DNA of 64,000 nucleotides, taken from Thiosocius sp942490985 (GTDB taxonomy: Bacteria; Pseudomonadota; Gammaproteobacteria; Chromatiales; Chromatiaceae). The translations under genes were made by a program, and so were the position numbers. Shown here piece after piece: positions 11,191 through 19,388 of this stretch (position 1 is its first letter; every line of letters begins with the position of its first letter). Location of the stretch: NCBI GenBank assembly GCA_942490985.1, contig CALNYW010000003.1:434001-498000 (forward strand). Direction: 5' to 3'. The notes under the pieces are model-generated. The model did no database searches. It was not told where the DNA came from and saw nothing but the letters and a program-made list of their open reading frames with translations.

Positions 11191-11991
11191 ATGAAGATTT
11201 CAAGCCAAACGCTCGGGCGGTTGTTGATCGTCGTCTACTTCGCCGCCCTGGCAGTGGGCTTCTATCTCATCGACTGGAGCCAGATGTCGCTATTGCTGTC
11301 GCTGATCACGGTCTATGTTGGCCTGTTCGCAGCGGATTTCTTCAGCGGACTGGTCCACATGTACATCGACTACCGCCCGCTGAACTACGAAAAGCGATAC
11401 GACTGGCTGTTTTTCTACGAGAAGGACCGCAACTCCGACGAGTTCAAACAGCGGGAAAAGGAGATCCTGGCGGACTCGACGTGGTTCGACGCCGTGGTCT
11501 ACAACTTCAAAATGCACCACCGCACGGCCAGCGCCTGCCTGCGCACACCCTACCTTTACTATTTCTACGAAACCGTGGTGCCGGCAGCCATCCTGCTGCT
11601 GATCGCGGTCCTGCTGTCGACTGTCTTGGACTATGGACTGGTGACTTCGTACCTGTCACTCGAGTTTCTGATCATTTCGCTGGCGGTATTGCACACGGAC
11701 CACATCCACGCCTGGGTGCACGGTTCCAGGACCATGACTTGGGGGGCCGCGCTCGTGCGCCCCATCCAGAAGCTCGGCCTGATGTACACGATGAAGACCC
11801 ACGCCCGCCATCACAAGGGTGGGGAAAGCGGCTTCTGCTTCATCACCGGGCACGCCAATCCGCTAGTGGACTACATCTGCCGACTACTGTTGAAGCACGG
11901 GGTGATCTACAAGAGCCACTGGCTCGGCTACCTCGAGCCGCCGTCGGTCGGCGGCCCGGTTGACCAGGGAACCTCTTCCCCTCAGCCGTAA
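11191..11991 (+). CDS. CarF/TMEM189-type lipid desaturase (plasmanylethanolamine desaturase family)
   Basis: A 266-residue membrane protein. Hydrophobic segments lie at about residues 9-27, 33-55, 131-147 and 153-168. The family's histidine motifs are all present: DFFSGLVHMYID (49-60), KMHHRTASACLR (107-118), LHTDHIHAWVH (167-177) and the signature THARHHKGGESGFCFITGHA (203-222) followed by NPLVD. This lipid desaturase domain is shared by plant FAD4/Kua, animal TMEM189 and myxobacterial CarF, which introduces the vinyl-ether bond of plasmalogens using O2 and a di-iron centre. Substrate here is unknown, because no ether-lipid synthesis gene is nearby. It is a single gene, convergent with the parA-like gene that follows. 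Confidence 0.85.
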   Translation: MKISSQTLGRLLIVVYFAALAVGFYLIDWSQMSLLLSLITVYVGLFAADFFSGLVHMYIDYRPLNYEKRYDWLFFYEKDRNSDEFKQREKEILADSTWFDAVVYNFKMHHRTASACLRTPYLYYFYETVVPAAILLLIAVLLSTVLDYGLVTSYLSLEFLIISLAVLHTDHIHAWVHGSRTMTWGAALVRPIQKLGLMYTMKTHARHHKGGESGFCFITGHANPLVDYICRLLLKHGVIYKSHWLGYLEPPSVGGPVDQGTSSPQP

Positions 11992-12139
11992 CCTGCCCAG
12001 TCGTAGCGGTCTTTCGCCGCACTGGAGAATCGGGGAGCCGTGTCGGACGATTGCCGACGAAGCCTGGGAATCGAGGCGAGCGTTCGGCCCAACATCCCCA
12101 GTTCCCTGAACAGCCAGCCGATCCCGCTCCAAAGTTCTT

Positions 12140-13051
12140 TTATCTTTTTGTTTTCTTTGGTGCAGCCTTTTTAGCCATACCACATCGCTCAGCCAGCTCT
12201 TTCGAAACCTTTCTCACGTGATCATAGTACGTGTCGTAGCGATCTCTGAGAGTCTCGAAACTGAGACTGTCGTCAGTCGCCGTTGCCAGAGTGGGCGCAG
12301 GGGGCAGCCAATTGTCGAACACCAACGAGTCGTTTTCCCCGGCTCTCAACCGAAGCTCTTGAGCATGGAGACGATACTGCTTCGTTCTACGGTCCGTTTT
12401 GTTAAGTACCAAACCAGCCAGCTTCGGAACCTTATGCCCGGCCTGCTTAGCCGCACCTTGCGCATCGCGGACAATCTCGAATGTCTTCTCCATCGCGTTC
12501 AGCGTGATCTTCGAGGGTTCGGTTGGCATTACGATGAAGTCGGTGGTGCTCAATGTCGCCATCGGAAGGAAATTACGTCGGTCAATGTTGGCGGGCAAAT
12601 CGAAGATCACGATGTCAAACTCTTGTTCTAGCAGTGGCCGTAATCTCTCGTACATGCCGATGGCAATTCGATCTCGGTATTTTTCCTCTAGCGCGACGGT
12701 CAGATCACCTTCGCTGACCAGCACGGATAGCTTCCCAAGAGGAATTTTTCTATCGCTGGTGTGCTTTTCGTGGCGATGCAATAGAAAACTACTTAATGAC
12801 GGCTTTTTGCCTTGAAGTAGCATTTGCAGGAGCGTATCGATGGTCTCACCGTCTCTCTGTTTCCGTTCCACCGCTTCTTTGCCCACCAAGGCTATAGCAC
12901 TGGAATTCTGTGCATCCAGATCCACTACCAGGATCCGAGCCCGCCTGTCAGAGACGGTTACTGCAGTCGATGAAAAGAAGTCCGCAATCAGCAGAGTGAA
13001 TGTCGACTTGCCCACTCCGCCTTTGTTGTTAAAAACGGTGATCGCTTTCAT
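12140..13051 (-). CDS. ParA/MinD-family ATPase, orphan
   Basis: A 303-residue P-loop ATPase. The start at 13051 follows an AAGGACAG ribosome site; 17 further in-frame codons upstream look non-coding. The deviant Walker A is FNNKGGVGKST (residues 7-17), the Walker A'-like motif is ILVVDLDAQNS, the Walker B is DIVIFDLPANID, and LNKTDRRTKQYRLH follows. The C-terminus is a Lys-rich tail, AKKAAPKKTKR. Such proteins position plasmids, chromosomes or large complexes using ATP-dependent dimers on DNA. No parB-like gene, centromere repeats or other cargo gene is adjacent, so the partner is unknown. Confidence 0.8.
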   Translation of the reverse strand: MKAITVFNNKGGVGKSTFTLLIADFFSSTAVTVSDRRARILVVDLDAQNSSAIALVGKEAVERKQRDGETIDTLLQMLLQGKKPSLSSFLLHRHEKHTSDRKIPLGKLSVLVSEGDLTVALEEKYRDRIAIGMYERLRPLLEQEFDIVIFDLPANIDRRNFLPMATLSTTDFIVMPTEPSKITLNAMEKTFEIVRDAQGAAKQAGHKVPKLAGLVLNKTDRRTKQYRLHAQELRLRAGENDSLVFDNWLPPAPTLATATDDSLSFETLRDRYDTYYDHVRKVSKELAERCGMAKKAAPKKTKR

Positions 13052-13245
13052 GTTCTGTCCTTGTCTGGATGCCTCCCCACCTTTGTAATGCAGCGGGCAC
13101 AAAAACCTATTGCGAGACTACTTCCGGCCCGAATCTGCACACCTGCGCTGGGATAGCATAAAGGAATCCCGGAAAGAGCATGGGCTGGAATTCGCTCTGG
13201 AGGCTCGTTCAGTGAAGCCGTAATCGTGGCCGTCTTTATCCTTAC

Positions 13246-13330
13246 CTCTGCGGATCCGGTTTTACCGGCCTAGCTCGGTTCGGGATAAGTTCAGCGGTCG
13301 GAAAAGTTTGGTCTGGGCATCAGAAAACGG
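13246..13330 (+). repeat. Dispersed repeat R2, copy 2
   Basis: It pairs with 7741-7828, same orientation, with conserved blocks in the same order. Here it is followed almost directly by the degenerate Lys-rich gene tail; the tRNA remnant present in the first copy is absent. Confidence 0.65.
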
Positions 13331-13358
13331 GTTACTTTTTTTGTTTTCGCAGCACCCA

Positions 13359-13421
13359 AAGCGGCTGAAGAAACAAAACCCAACGCCCGAAGAATCGCCG
13401 GATAGGCCATCCGCCGACTGA
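13359..13421 (+). pseudogene. Degenerate tail of the small Lys-rich gene
   Basis: The frame reads KRLKKQNPTPEESPDRPSAD and then TGA, clearly related to the tail of the intact gene at 8035-8169 (KRLKKQQQPGEEESSDKPSAD). The N-terminal half is lost and no start codon precedes it in frame nearby. Confidence 0.6.
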
Positions 13422-13839
13422 ACGGCGACCGGGCCATGCGGGATCAGCACCGCCGCATTCACCGACTCGGTCCTACTCGACAATGTCTGATACGGCACCA
13501 CCCCGGCATCCGGCCCATTCGCACGCTTAAGCATTCGCCTCTAAGCTGTGTCCTTAGTGCGCAACAGGCGACACTCGCTGGCAGACGGTTTTGAGACGGC
13601 AGTTCCAGGCTGGGGTCCGACCGATTCAGGGTCATCGGCTACAGGGCACTCTGATAGTCTGAAACAGTGCCGCCGTCGAGACCGGTTGAAACCGAAGCCG
13701 CAAGGTCATCGGCTCGCCGTGCAAGGAAGAACGCCACACCTGCAGCAGCGTTGTCGATTTTTGTGGACGTCTGCCGCGTTCGACAAGCTGAACTGCGTTA
13801 ACGCAATACGGTCTGCTTCTTTGAGCACTAAGGTGACGC

Positions 13840-14334
13840 ATGAGGCCGAATATGTTTACCCGACGCCAGACGCAGCAATCGAAGCAGCGACTTGATCGCA
13901 ATCCTGGCACTCAGTGGCAGATTCACTTGGAATGGTTTTCTCACGGACCGTCAAGGAAGTTCTTGCATTTCGCGATCCTGATCGGCTCGGCTCTTACGCT
14001 GTCTGCCTTTGCAGGCCCGCCTGCGGCCAATGTCGGGCAATTGCAGCAGCTCAATCGGGCCAGCGAGACCGATTTGAGGAACATTCAGCGTCCGTCAGCG
14101 TCATCGCCCGGAATTATGAATCAAACGAAGCGGCAGAAGTCTCTCCACCGCGCGCAGCGCGCAGAATTGCAACGATTGCAGGAGAGGCAACGACGCGAAC
14201 TGCTCCTCTCGAAGCACCGCGCCAAGACCATACCCTCCCCGGGTCCAGCCCATTCCTGGCGACAAATCGATACGCTGAATCGATTCCAGCGACAGCAGCA
14301 ATACCAGCTGAATCGGTTCCGGCTTCAGCGGTGA
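13840..14334 (+). CDS. Gln/Arg-rich hypothetical protein, possibly secreted
   Basis: Up to 164 residues. The start is uncertain: the longest frame begins at 13840, but a hydrophobic segment LHFAILIGSALTLSAFA begins near residue 42 just after an AAGGAAG motif, so a TTG near 13963 giving a secreted protein of about 123 residues is possible. The remainder is strikingly rich in Gln, Arg and Leu (RAQRAELQRLQERQRRELLL, FQRQQQYQLNRFRLQR), predicting amphipathic helices. An overlapping frame (from 13914) is weaker. No family is recognised. Confidence 0.45.
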   Translation: MRPNMFTRRQTQQSKQRLDRNPGTQWQIHLEWFSHGPSRKFLHFAILIGSALTLSAFAGPPAANVGQLQQLNRASETDLRNIQRPSASSPGIMNQTKRQKSLHRAQRAELQRLQERQRRELLLSKHRAKTIPSPGPAHSWRQIDTLNRFQRQQQYQLNRFRLQR

Positions 14335-14597
14335 AGGCAGTGACACGAATAAGTGTCATGTCCCACAAATCACGTATCGTTCAGCGCAACCAGCACGTTC
14401 TACGGCAAGCCGAAGCTTACGCGAGCGCGTGCAACAAACCTCTGTGGGAGATGCTCGCCGCGTCCGCAGAGAACGCCTCAGATACCGCAAGGCGGGGACG
14501 AAAAACGACGGGGCCAGGTACATGCAGAACGGAAGGCGGCTGTGCCGCCTATACTCTAGGTAGGAACGAACTTCTCACAGTCGCCTGGAGAACCAAC

Positions 14598-14819
14598 ATG
14601 AAGCCTGTCCCTACCACCCGCGGGGATTGCGAAGTTTGCAGCACGGCCCCGGTTGAGAAAGAGGCTCAGACGACTGAACAGGACCGAGGCGCAGATTGCG
14701 AGTATCTACCGATGGATGTTTATATCGATAGCGAGACGCGACACGCGCATTTCCGTAATAAGCCCGAGCGAGCGAAACCACGCAAAGCTCGCCAGTTGAT
14801 ATGGAAGATATGTCCCTGA
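14598..14819 (+). CDS. Small hypothetical protein with a CxxC motif, 73 residues
   Basis: The ATG at 14598 has GGAG 8 bases upstream. The protein is cytosolic-looking and highly charged, with a GDCEVCS motif near residues 9-15, then DCEYLPMDVYIDSETRHAHF and a basic C-terminal region, RAKPRKARQLIWK. A metal or zinc site using only two Cys is possible but not demonstrable. A hairpin (AGGCGGC-TGT-GCCGCCT, about 14529-14545) lies upstream and a possible terminator downstream, consistent with a monocistronic gene. No family is recognised. Confidence 0.45.
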   Translation: MKPVPTTRGDCEVCSTAPVEKEAQTTEQDRGADCEYLPMDVYIDSETRHAHFRNKPERAKPRKARQLIWKICP

Positions 14820-14830
14820 GATGACATGAG

Positions 14831-14867
14831 CCGGGACCCCACCAAATCCCGGCTTCGCGGGCTTTTT
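14831..14867 (+). terminator. Possible rho-independent terminator
   Basis: CCGGGA (14831-14836) can pair with TCCCGG (14847-14852), or CCCG with CGGG (14848-14861), followed by a run of five T's at 14863-14867. The stems are short and compete, so this is tentative. It follows the 73-residue gene. Confidence 0.4.
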
Positions 14868-15099
14868 ATCTGCGAGCGCCCGTCTCCGGCCATGTGAGCT
14901 GCCGTGGTGTCACCGCGCAGCTGCAGCGGCGGGCCATGATCCAAGCATGTTAGCGAGCCTGCGGCCAAGCTCGCGCCATCGACCGATGCCACCTCGTATC
15001 AGCACAGTGGTGAGCCGCAGTGCAAAACCGGCGAAACGGGAAAAGCTATGGTTTGTGGTAGCCCCTATGCTCTGAGTACTCGATCTTAAGGTGCATCAG

Positions 15100-16665
15100 A
15101 TGCCGAACGAAATTTGTTGGGATCGTCGAGATTTCTTACGGGTGCTCGGCGGCGCGGCATGTTTGGGTATGGCCCGATGGCCTCGCGCGGCCAGCAGACT
15201 CGATCGCTACCCATTCAGTCTCGGCGTTGCTTCGGGCTATCCAGGGCCGCATGGCATGGTTTTATGGACACGCTTGGCGCCAGATCCGCTGGCATGCCGT
15301 GGCGGAATGCCGCCTGAGCCGGTACCAGTGCGGTGGGAAGTCGCTCAAGACGATAGCTTCCGCTCGATCGTTGCCGACGGCATTTACCACGCCACACCCG
15401 ACTGGGGACACTCGGTACACGCTGAACCGACTGGCTTATTGCCCGAGCGCGACTATTGGTATCGTTTCCAGGTCGGCGACGCGCTGAGTCCGGTCGGGCG
15501 CACGCGCACGGCCCCGGTTGAAAACAGCGAGCCAACGCGCCTGCGTTTCGGTCTCGGCTCCTGCCAGCATTACGAACAGGGGTGGTTTGTGGCACACCGC
15601 CACATCGCGAACGACGAGCTGGATCTGTTTGTGCACGTCGGTGACTATATTTACGAGTCGTCCTGGGGCGGCCAGCACGTCCGCAAGCATGGTTCGCCCG
15701 AGCCGTACAACCTGGACGACTACCGCCGCCGCTACGCGCTCTATAAGTCGGATTTAGACCTCCAGGCGGCCCATGCGAGCTGCCCCTGGCTGGTGACCTG
15801 GGACGACCATGAAGTTGACAATGATTACGCGGCGGACCAGTCCGAAGGAAACGACCCCGTCAGGTTTTTGCAGCGCCGGGCAGCTGCGTATCAGGCCTAC
15901 TATGAGCACATGCCGCTTCGGCGTTCGATGAGGCCTATCGGGCCGCACCTTCGTTTACATACCCGTGCAGATTATGGCCGGCTGGCCCGGTTCCACCTGC
16001 TGGACAACCGCCAGTACCGCAGCCCCCAACCCTGCTCGACAACCGACCGCCGCGAACCGGATCTCGCCGAGGGCTGCCGTGCGCGAAACGATCCGAGGGC
16101 GACCATGCTCGGAAGGGAACAGGAACTGTGGCTCGAGGCCGGACTTGAAGCCTCGGAAGCGCGTTGGAACTTCATTACGCAGCAGACGCTAATGGCGCAG
16201 GTTGATTTTCTTGCTGGACCGCAGGAGTGGTTCGGAGCGGATAGCTGGGACGGTTACCCTGTTGCGCGTCGACGTCTACTCGAAAGATTGGCGGCGTGCA
16301 GCCCGGCTAACCCGGTGGTACTGGGTGGTGATCTGCACGCTTTCTGGGTCACCGATCTGAAGACTGATTTCTCCGATGAGTCGTCGCCGCCCGTCGCCAC
16401 CGAATTCGTGACGACCTCGATAACGTCTGACCCGGTACCTGAGCGATACATCGAGGGTGCTGTATCAATCAATCCGCATGTCCGCTACGCGACTGGCCTG
16501 CATCGCGGCTATCTACGCCTCGAAGTGACGCCGCGGCGGCTTATCGCCGACTTGCGCGGCGTCAAGTCGGTAAAAGATCCTGCGTCCGGTTGCACGACGG
16601 TGGCGTCTTTCTTGGTAGAGGACGGCCAACCGGGCGCGGTTGACGCTTCGACCGGCACAGCTTGA
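15100..16665 (+). CDS. phoD: PhoD-family alkaline phosphatase/phosphodiesterase, Tat-exported
   Basis: About 521 residues. I prefer the ATG at 15100, since AAGGTG sits 6 bases upstream and would overlap the alternative GTG at 15091. The N-terminus has a twin-arginine signal (DRRDFLRVLGGAACLG). The N-terminal domain has the PhoD pattern PFSLGVASGYPGPHGMVLWT, and the catalytic metallophosphoesterase core follows: RFGLGSCQHYEQG, FVHVGDYIYESSW, VTWDDHEVDNDY, LLDNRQYRS, and NPVVLGGDLHAFWV near the C-terminus. PhoD binds Fe3+ and Ca2+ and hydrolyses phosphomono- and diesters in the periplasm or outside the cell. It stands alone, with no Pho genes adjacent. Its export would depend on Tat; tatABC lies further along the window. 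Confidence 0.9.
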   Translation: MPNEICWDRRDFLRVLGGAACLGMARWPRAASRLDRYPFSLGVASGYPGPHGMVLWTRLAPDPLACRGGMPPEPVPVRWEVAQDDSFRSIVADGIYHATPDWGHSVHAEPTGLLPERDYWYRFQVGDALSPVGRTRTAPVENSEPTRLRFGLGSCQHYEQGWFVAHRHIANDELDLFVHVGDYIYESSWGGQHVRKHGSPEPYNLDDYRRRYALYKSDLDLQAAHASCPWLVTWDDHEVDNDYAADQSEGNDPVRFLQRRAAAYQAYYEHMPLRRSMRPIGPHLRLHTRADYGRLARFHLLDNRQYRSPQPCSTTDRREPDLAEGCRARNDPRATMLGREQELWLEAGLEASEARWNFITQQTLMAQVDFLAGPQEWFGADSWDGYPVARRRLLERLAACSPANPVVLGGDLHAFWVTDLKTDFSDESSPPVATEFVTTSITSDPVPERYIEGAVSINPHVRYATGLHRGYLRLEVTPRRLIADLRGVKSVKDPASGCTTVASFLVEDGQPGAVDASTGTA

Positions 16666-16925
16666 ATGGTCGACTCTGACCGCGAAGAGACAAAGCGGCC
16701 GGCTCCAAGCGAAAGCCCTGGCTGAATGCTTGGACGCTGGTCAGCAGTCAACACGGAGCCATCCTTAAGCGTTTGCTGATCGATGGTGCCAGGATGCTTT
16801 ACAGCAATTAAGCGACTTTCGGCTGTTCCCGACGCGTCGCCAAGGTTACGACAGCTCTCGAATGCAGAGTGTCGGCGACCACGGCCATGGTCGACATGCA
16901 GCGGCCCGGTCGGGTTAACCGGGTC

Positions 16926-17342
16926 TTACTTCAGGTCTTCGGCGTTGCCGTCGGCGATCTTGTAGATCGTCCAGACATGTTTGCGAGGCTTCATAAGGTT
17001 TTTCGGTTGCACATACAACCTGTAAGTACCATCACCCTGGTCATACACCTCGCGACACCGGTTCTTCTCGCCTTCAGGCTGGCGGCAGAACATATCGTCT
17101 TGAACCGACCAAGTACCCCGGCGAAGTTCACTGCGGGCCGTCCGATAAGCGACGAAGGTGCCGTCGTCGTTGCGGTACACGTGGCCTTCGTTGTCCTTTG
17201 ACGCATGTTTTCCGTAAGTGGTCTTGCCGCTGATCAGGGCGCGTATCTGTTCACCGTACAAACGCTCTTCGGCCTGCGCGACAGTGCCTGCCCCCACCGT
17301 CAGGCAGCAGACGGCCGTCATGGCTGCGGTACGAATATCCAT
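16926..17342 (-). CDS. Periplasmic hypothetical protein (DUF995-like pattern)
   Basis: A 138-residue protein starting at 17342 behind AAGGAGT. A signal peptide ends near VAQAEE. The mature part starts RLYGEQIRALISGKTTYGKH and contains YRNDDGTFVAYR, RRGTWSVQDDMFCRQPEG and YDQGDGTYRLY, resembling a small beta-barrel or lipocalin-like periplasmic protein with two Cys (FCRQ and NRCRE) that may form a disulfide. The pattern is reminiscent of DUF995-type proteins, but I cannot confirm it. It stands alone on the minus strand. Confidence 0.65.
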   Translation of the reverse strand: MDIRTAAMTAVCCLTVGAGTVAQAEERLYGEQIRALISGKTTYGKHASKDNEGHVYRNDDGTFVAYRTARSELRRGTWSVQDDMFCRQPEGEKNRCREVYDQGDGTYRLYVQPKNLMKPRKHVWTIYKIADGNAEDLK

Positions 17343-17620
17343 ATCTGACTCCTTGTTGCTTATGCGCTGTCATTGCTTGAGTCGCAGATTATCGCCAACC
17401 CATCCGCCAGCAGACAAGTAGTGATCTGCGACGGGATAACGGGGTCAGAACAGGTCCATCGGATCGTCATCGATGATCCAGCGCACGCGGCGCCTAGCCA
17501 TGACAAGTTGGACCCTTTGCAGATTGGTATCATCCGTTGTCGTTTACGATAACGCCAATCCAGACGTGGCTCTGGTATCCGGCGATCATCTGATGCTCAA
17601 TTTTGAGGGGATACTTTGCA

Positions 17621-18100
17621 ATGAGTCGCTGGATCAAACGGGCTGCGGGCATACTTGTCGTCTTATTCTGCGCAGGCTTTCTGATGATCCGAAGTGCAGG
17701 GCACGACCCTGATGTCTGGCATGTTGACCCGACCAACACGGCACGAACAGGCAAGCCGAACGACGCGCTTGCGGCACCGGTGGGTACCACCCGTGCTGAC
17801 CCCGACATCGTACTCATGCCGGTGCAACAGCCTGCGCGAGAGCTGCTCGCTTCCCTTGATGCCGCCGTTAGGACCGAACCGCGCGTAGAGGTGGTGGCTG
17901 GCAGCACAGAGGACGGCAGGATCACCTACGTGCAGCGCTCCGCGATCATAGGCTTTCCAGACTATATCTCGGTCACGGCTGTTGAGACGGAAGCGGGCAG
18001 CGGCCTGATTCTGTGGTCACGCGCTCGCTATGGCTATTCTGATCTCGGTGTGAACCGGGCTCGGCTGCAGCGTTGGCTGGCAGCTGCCGGGCTCCTTTGA
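17621..18100 (+). CDS. DUF1499 family protein
   Basis: A 159-residue protein. The ATG at 17621 is chosen; a TTG six codons earlier is possible. There is one N-terminal membrane segment (RAAGILVVLFCAGFLMI), then the DUF1499 domain: TRADPDIVLMPVQ, LLASLDAAVRTEPRVEVVAG, ITYVQRSAIIGFPDYISV and GLILWSRARYGYSDLGVNRA are characteristic. The function of this family is unknown. The domain would sit outside the membrane if the N-terminus is an anchor or signal. No operon partners are clear. Confidence 0.85.
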   Translation: MSRWIKRAAGILVVLFCAGFLMIRSAGHDPDVWHVDPTNTARTGKPNDALAAPVGTTRADPDIVLMPVQQPARELLASLDAAVRTEPRVEVVAGSTEDGRITYVQRSAIIGFPDYISVTAVETEAGSGLILWSRARYGYSDLGVNRARLQRWLAAAGLL

Positions 18101-18215
18101 CGCGGCGATTCATCCAGATAGCCCCCTCCTGGGCGATTTCGCCGAGTCGGCCGGCCTGTGTGACGGCTATAACAGCTTCTACTGACGCTACTTCAACTGC
18201 GGGAGATTTCCGAGC

Positions 18216-18809
18216 GTGCTGCCAGAGATTGATTATTACGGCTGCCGAAATTGGGTTGCGCTATCCGAGCTGGAAACAAACAGCTTCCACCCTTGGGGAG
18301 GTTTGACTGACAAGGCTACCGGGCGCAGTGCGCTGCACAATGCCGCACGTCTCGGTGGCGCGGGCATCCTGTTCGTCGTGATGGCCCTGGCATTCGCCGG
18401 GATGGGCCTGTTCATGTGGAACATGGGCAACGACATGGGCCAGATGACCACGTCGGTGGTACAGATGGGTAAAGACGTCGGGCGCATGAGTCGCAACATG
18501 GAGGCGATGGCGGCGAACATGAACCAGATGGCCGCCAGCATGGTCGAGGGACAGGCCCGCATGGGCGATGACTTTTCGCGCGTGCGTGTCGGCATGGAGT
18601 CGATGACCGAAAACATGGCGCATATGAGCCGCGACATGGGTCAACTGAATACCAACATAGCCGGCATGAGTGGGCACATCGCCAACATGTCCGTCGATAT
18701 GAATCAGATGAACCGCTCGATGGCGGTGATGACGAACTCCATGGGTCATATGGGCAACGACATCAACAAGTTCTCCAATCCATCTCGCATGATGCCGTTT
18801 GTGCCGTAA
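18216..18809 (+). CDS. Methionine-rich membrane-anchored coiled-coil protein
   Basis: Up to 197 residues from a GTG at 18216; the true start is uncertain, because a GGGGAGG at 18295 lies next to an in-frame TTG at 18303. One transmembrane helix (AGILFVVMALAFAGMGLFMW) is followed by about 130 residues in which Met recurs every three to four positions (MSRNMEAMAANMNQMAASM, MSRDMGQLNTNIAGMSGHI, MNQMNRSMAVMTNSMGHMG), predicting a long amphipathic helix or coiled coil. This is not a standard low-complexity artefact. Met could serve metal (Cu) binding or hydrophobic packing; neither is shown. No partner genes are recognised. Confidence 0.6.
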   Translation: MLPEIDYYGCRNWVALSELETNSFHPWGGLTDKATGRSALHNAARLGGAGILFVVMALAFAGMGLFMWNMGNDMGQMTTSVVQMGKDVGRMSRNMEAMAANMNQMAASMVEGQARMGDDFSRVRVGMESMTENMAHMSRDMGQLNTNIAGMSGHIANMSVDMNQMNRSMAVMTNSMGHMGNDINKFSNPSRMMPFVP

Positions 18810-18951
18810 TTTTAGGCACACGCGCAGGATCGGGGACAGGCCACGGTTTTCCGGGTTCGGCCGGACGCGGCAATTAGCCCGTAGTAATCACATCGAAAGA
18901 TATGGGACCGAAAACACCGTCGCCACCGTCGTCAGCCCACGTGGCTCCCAG

Positions 18952-19150
18952 TCAGAGTTGGAAGCGATGTACTGAGTTGCCCAGCCTTTTGCTGAGCTCA
19001 GCCATACTCTCGGCAGCATTGGTAGCCTGCTCGGTGCGCTGCTTCGAGCCTTCGGCAAGTTGTGCGATCTGCGAAACGCTGCTGTTAATCAGCTCAGCAA
19101 CTGTGTGCTGTTCCTCTGCGGCTCTGGCGATCTGCTTGTTCATCTCATTG
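18952..19150 (-). pseudogene. C-terminal fragment of a methyl-accepting chemotaxis protein
   Basis: The minus-strand frame reads MNKQIARAAEEQHTVAELIN, then SSVSQIAQLAEGSKQRTEQA and ends KRLGNSVHRFQL. This is the typical end of the MCP signalling domain, with the adaptation-helix AAEEQ motif. The rest of the receptor is missing: near 19150 the sequence switches to unrelated DNA carrying a degenerate Lys-rich gene tail on the other strand. No methylated pentapeptide tail is present. This is therefore a rearrangement scar rather than a working receptor. Confidence 0.7.
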
Positions 19151-19163
19151 CTTGGATTCGCCG

Positions 19164-19247
19164 ATGTGCGTAAAGAAAGAACAGAAGCAGCTAAAGGAGC
19201 ATGACCCAACCCCTGAGTGGTCGCCGGAAAAGTTGTCCGCTGACTGA
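19164..19247 (+). pseudogene. Third degenerate copy of the small Lys-rich gene
   Basis: An ATG at 19164 starts a 27-residue frame, MCVKKEQKQLKEHDPTPEWS and then PEKLSAD. Its KK-EQKQLKE-PTPE-SP-K-SAD pattern aligns with the tail of the intact gene at 8035-8169 and with the fragment at 13359-13421. The N-terminal MAKPNYAFEKRQ part is absent. It abuts the chemotaxis-receptor remnant. Confidence 0.55.
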
Positions 19248-19388
19248 GGACCGACCGGACCCCGGCTAGTCACCGGAAGACGCCTGCAGTCATGCCCACT
19301 CCGGGCCGACCCGCACAAGCTAAGATGGAAAAGAAACCAAAAAGCGTCATAAATTATCAGGCACACAGACCCACCGATCGGAATTGCC

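Larger units (their letters stand above)
13052..13839. other. Non-coding region with repeat R2 copy 2 and a gene remnant
   Basis: Only a dispersed repeat (13246-13330) and the tail of a small Lys-rich gene (13359-13421) can be recognised. Plus- and minus-strand frames at 13548-13910 are low-complexity and unsupported. Confidence 0.5.
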
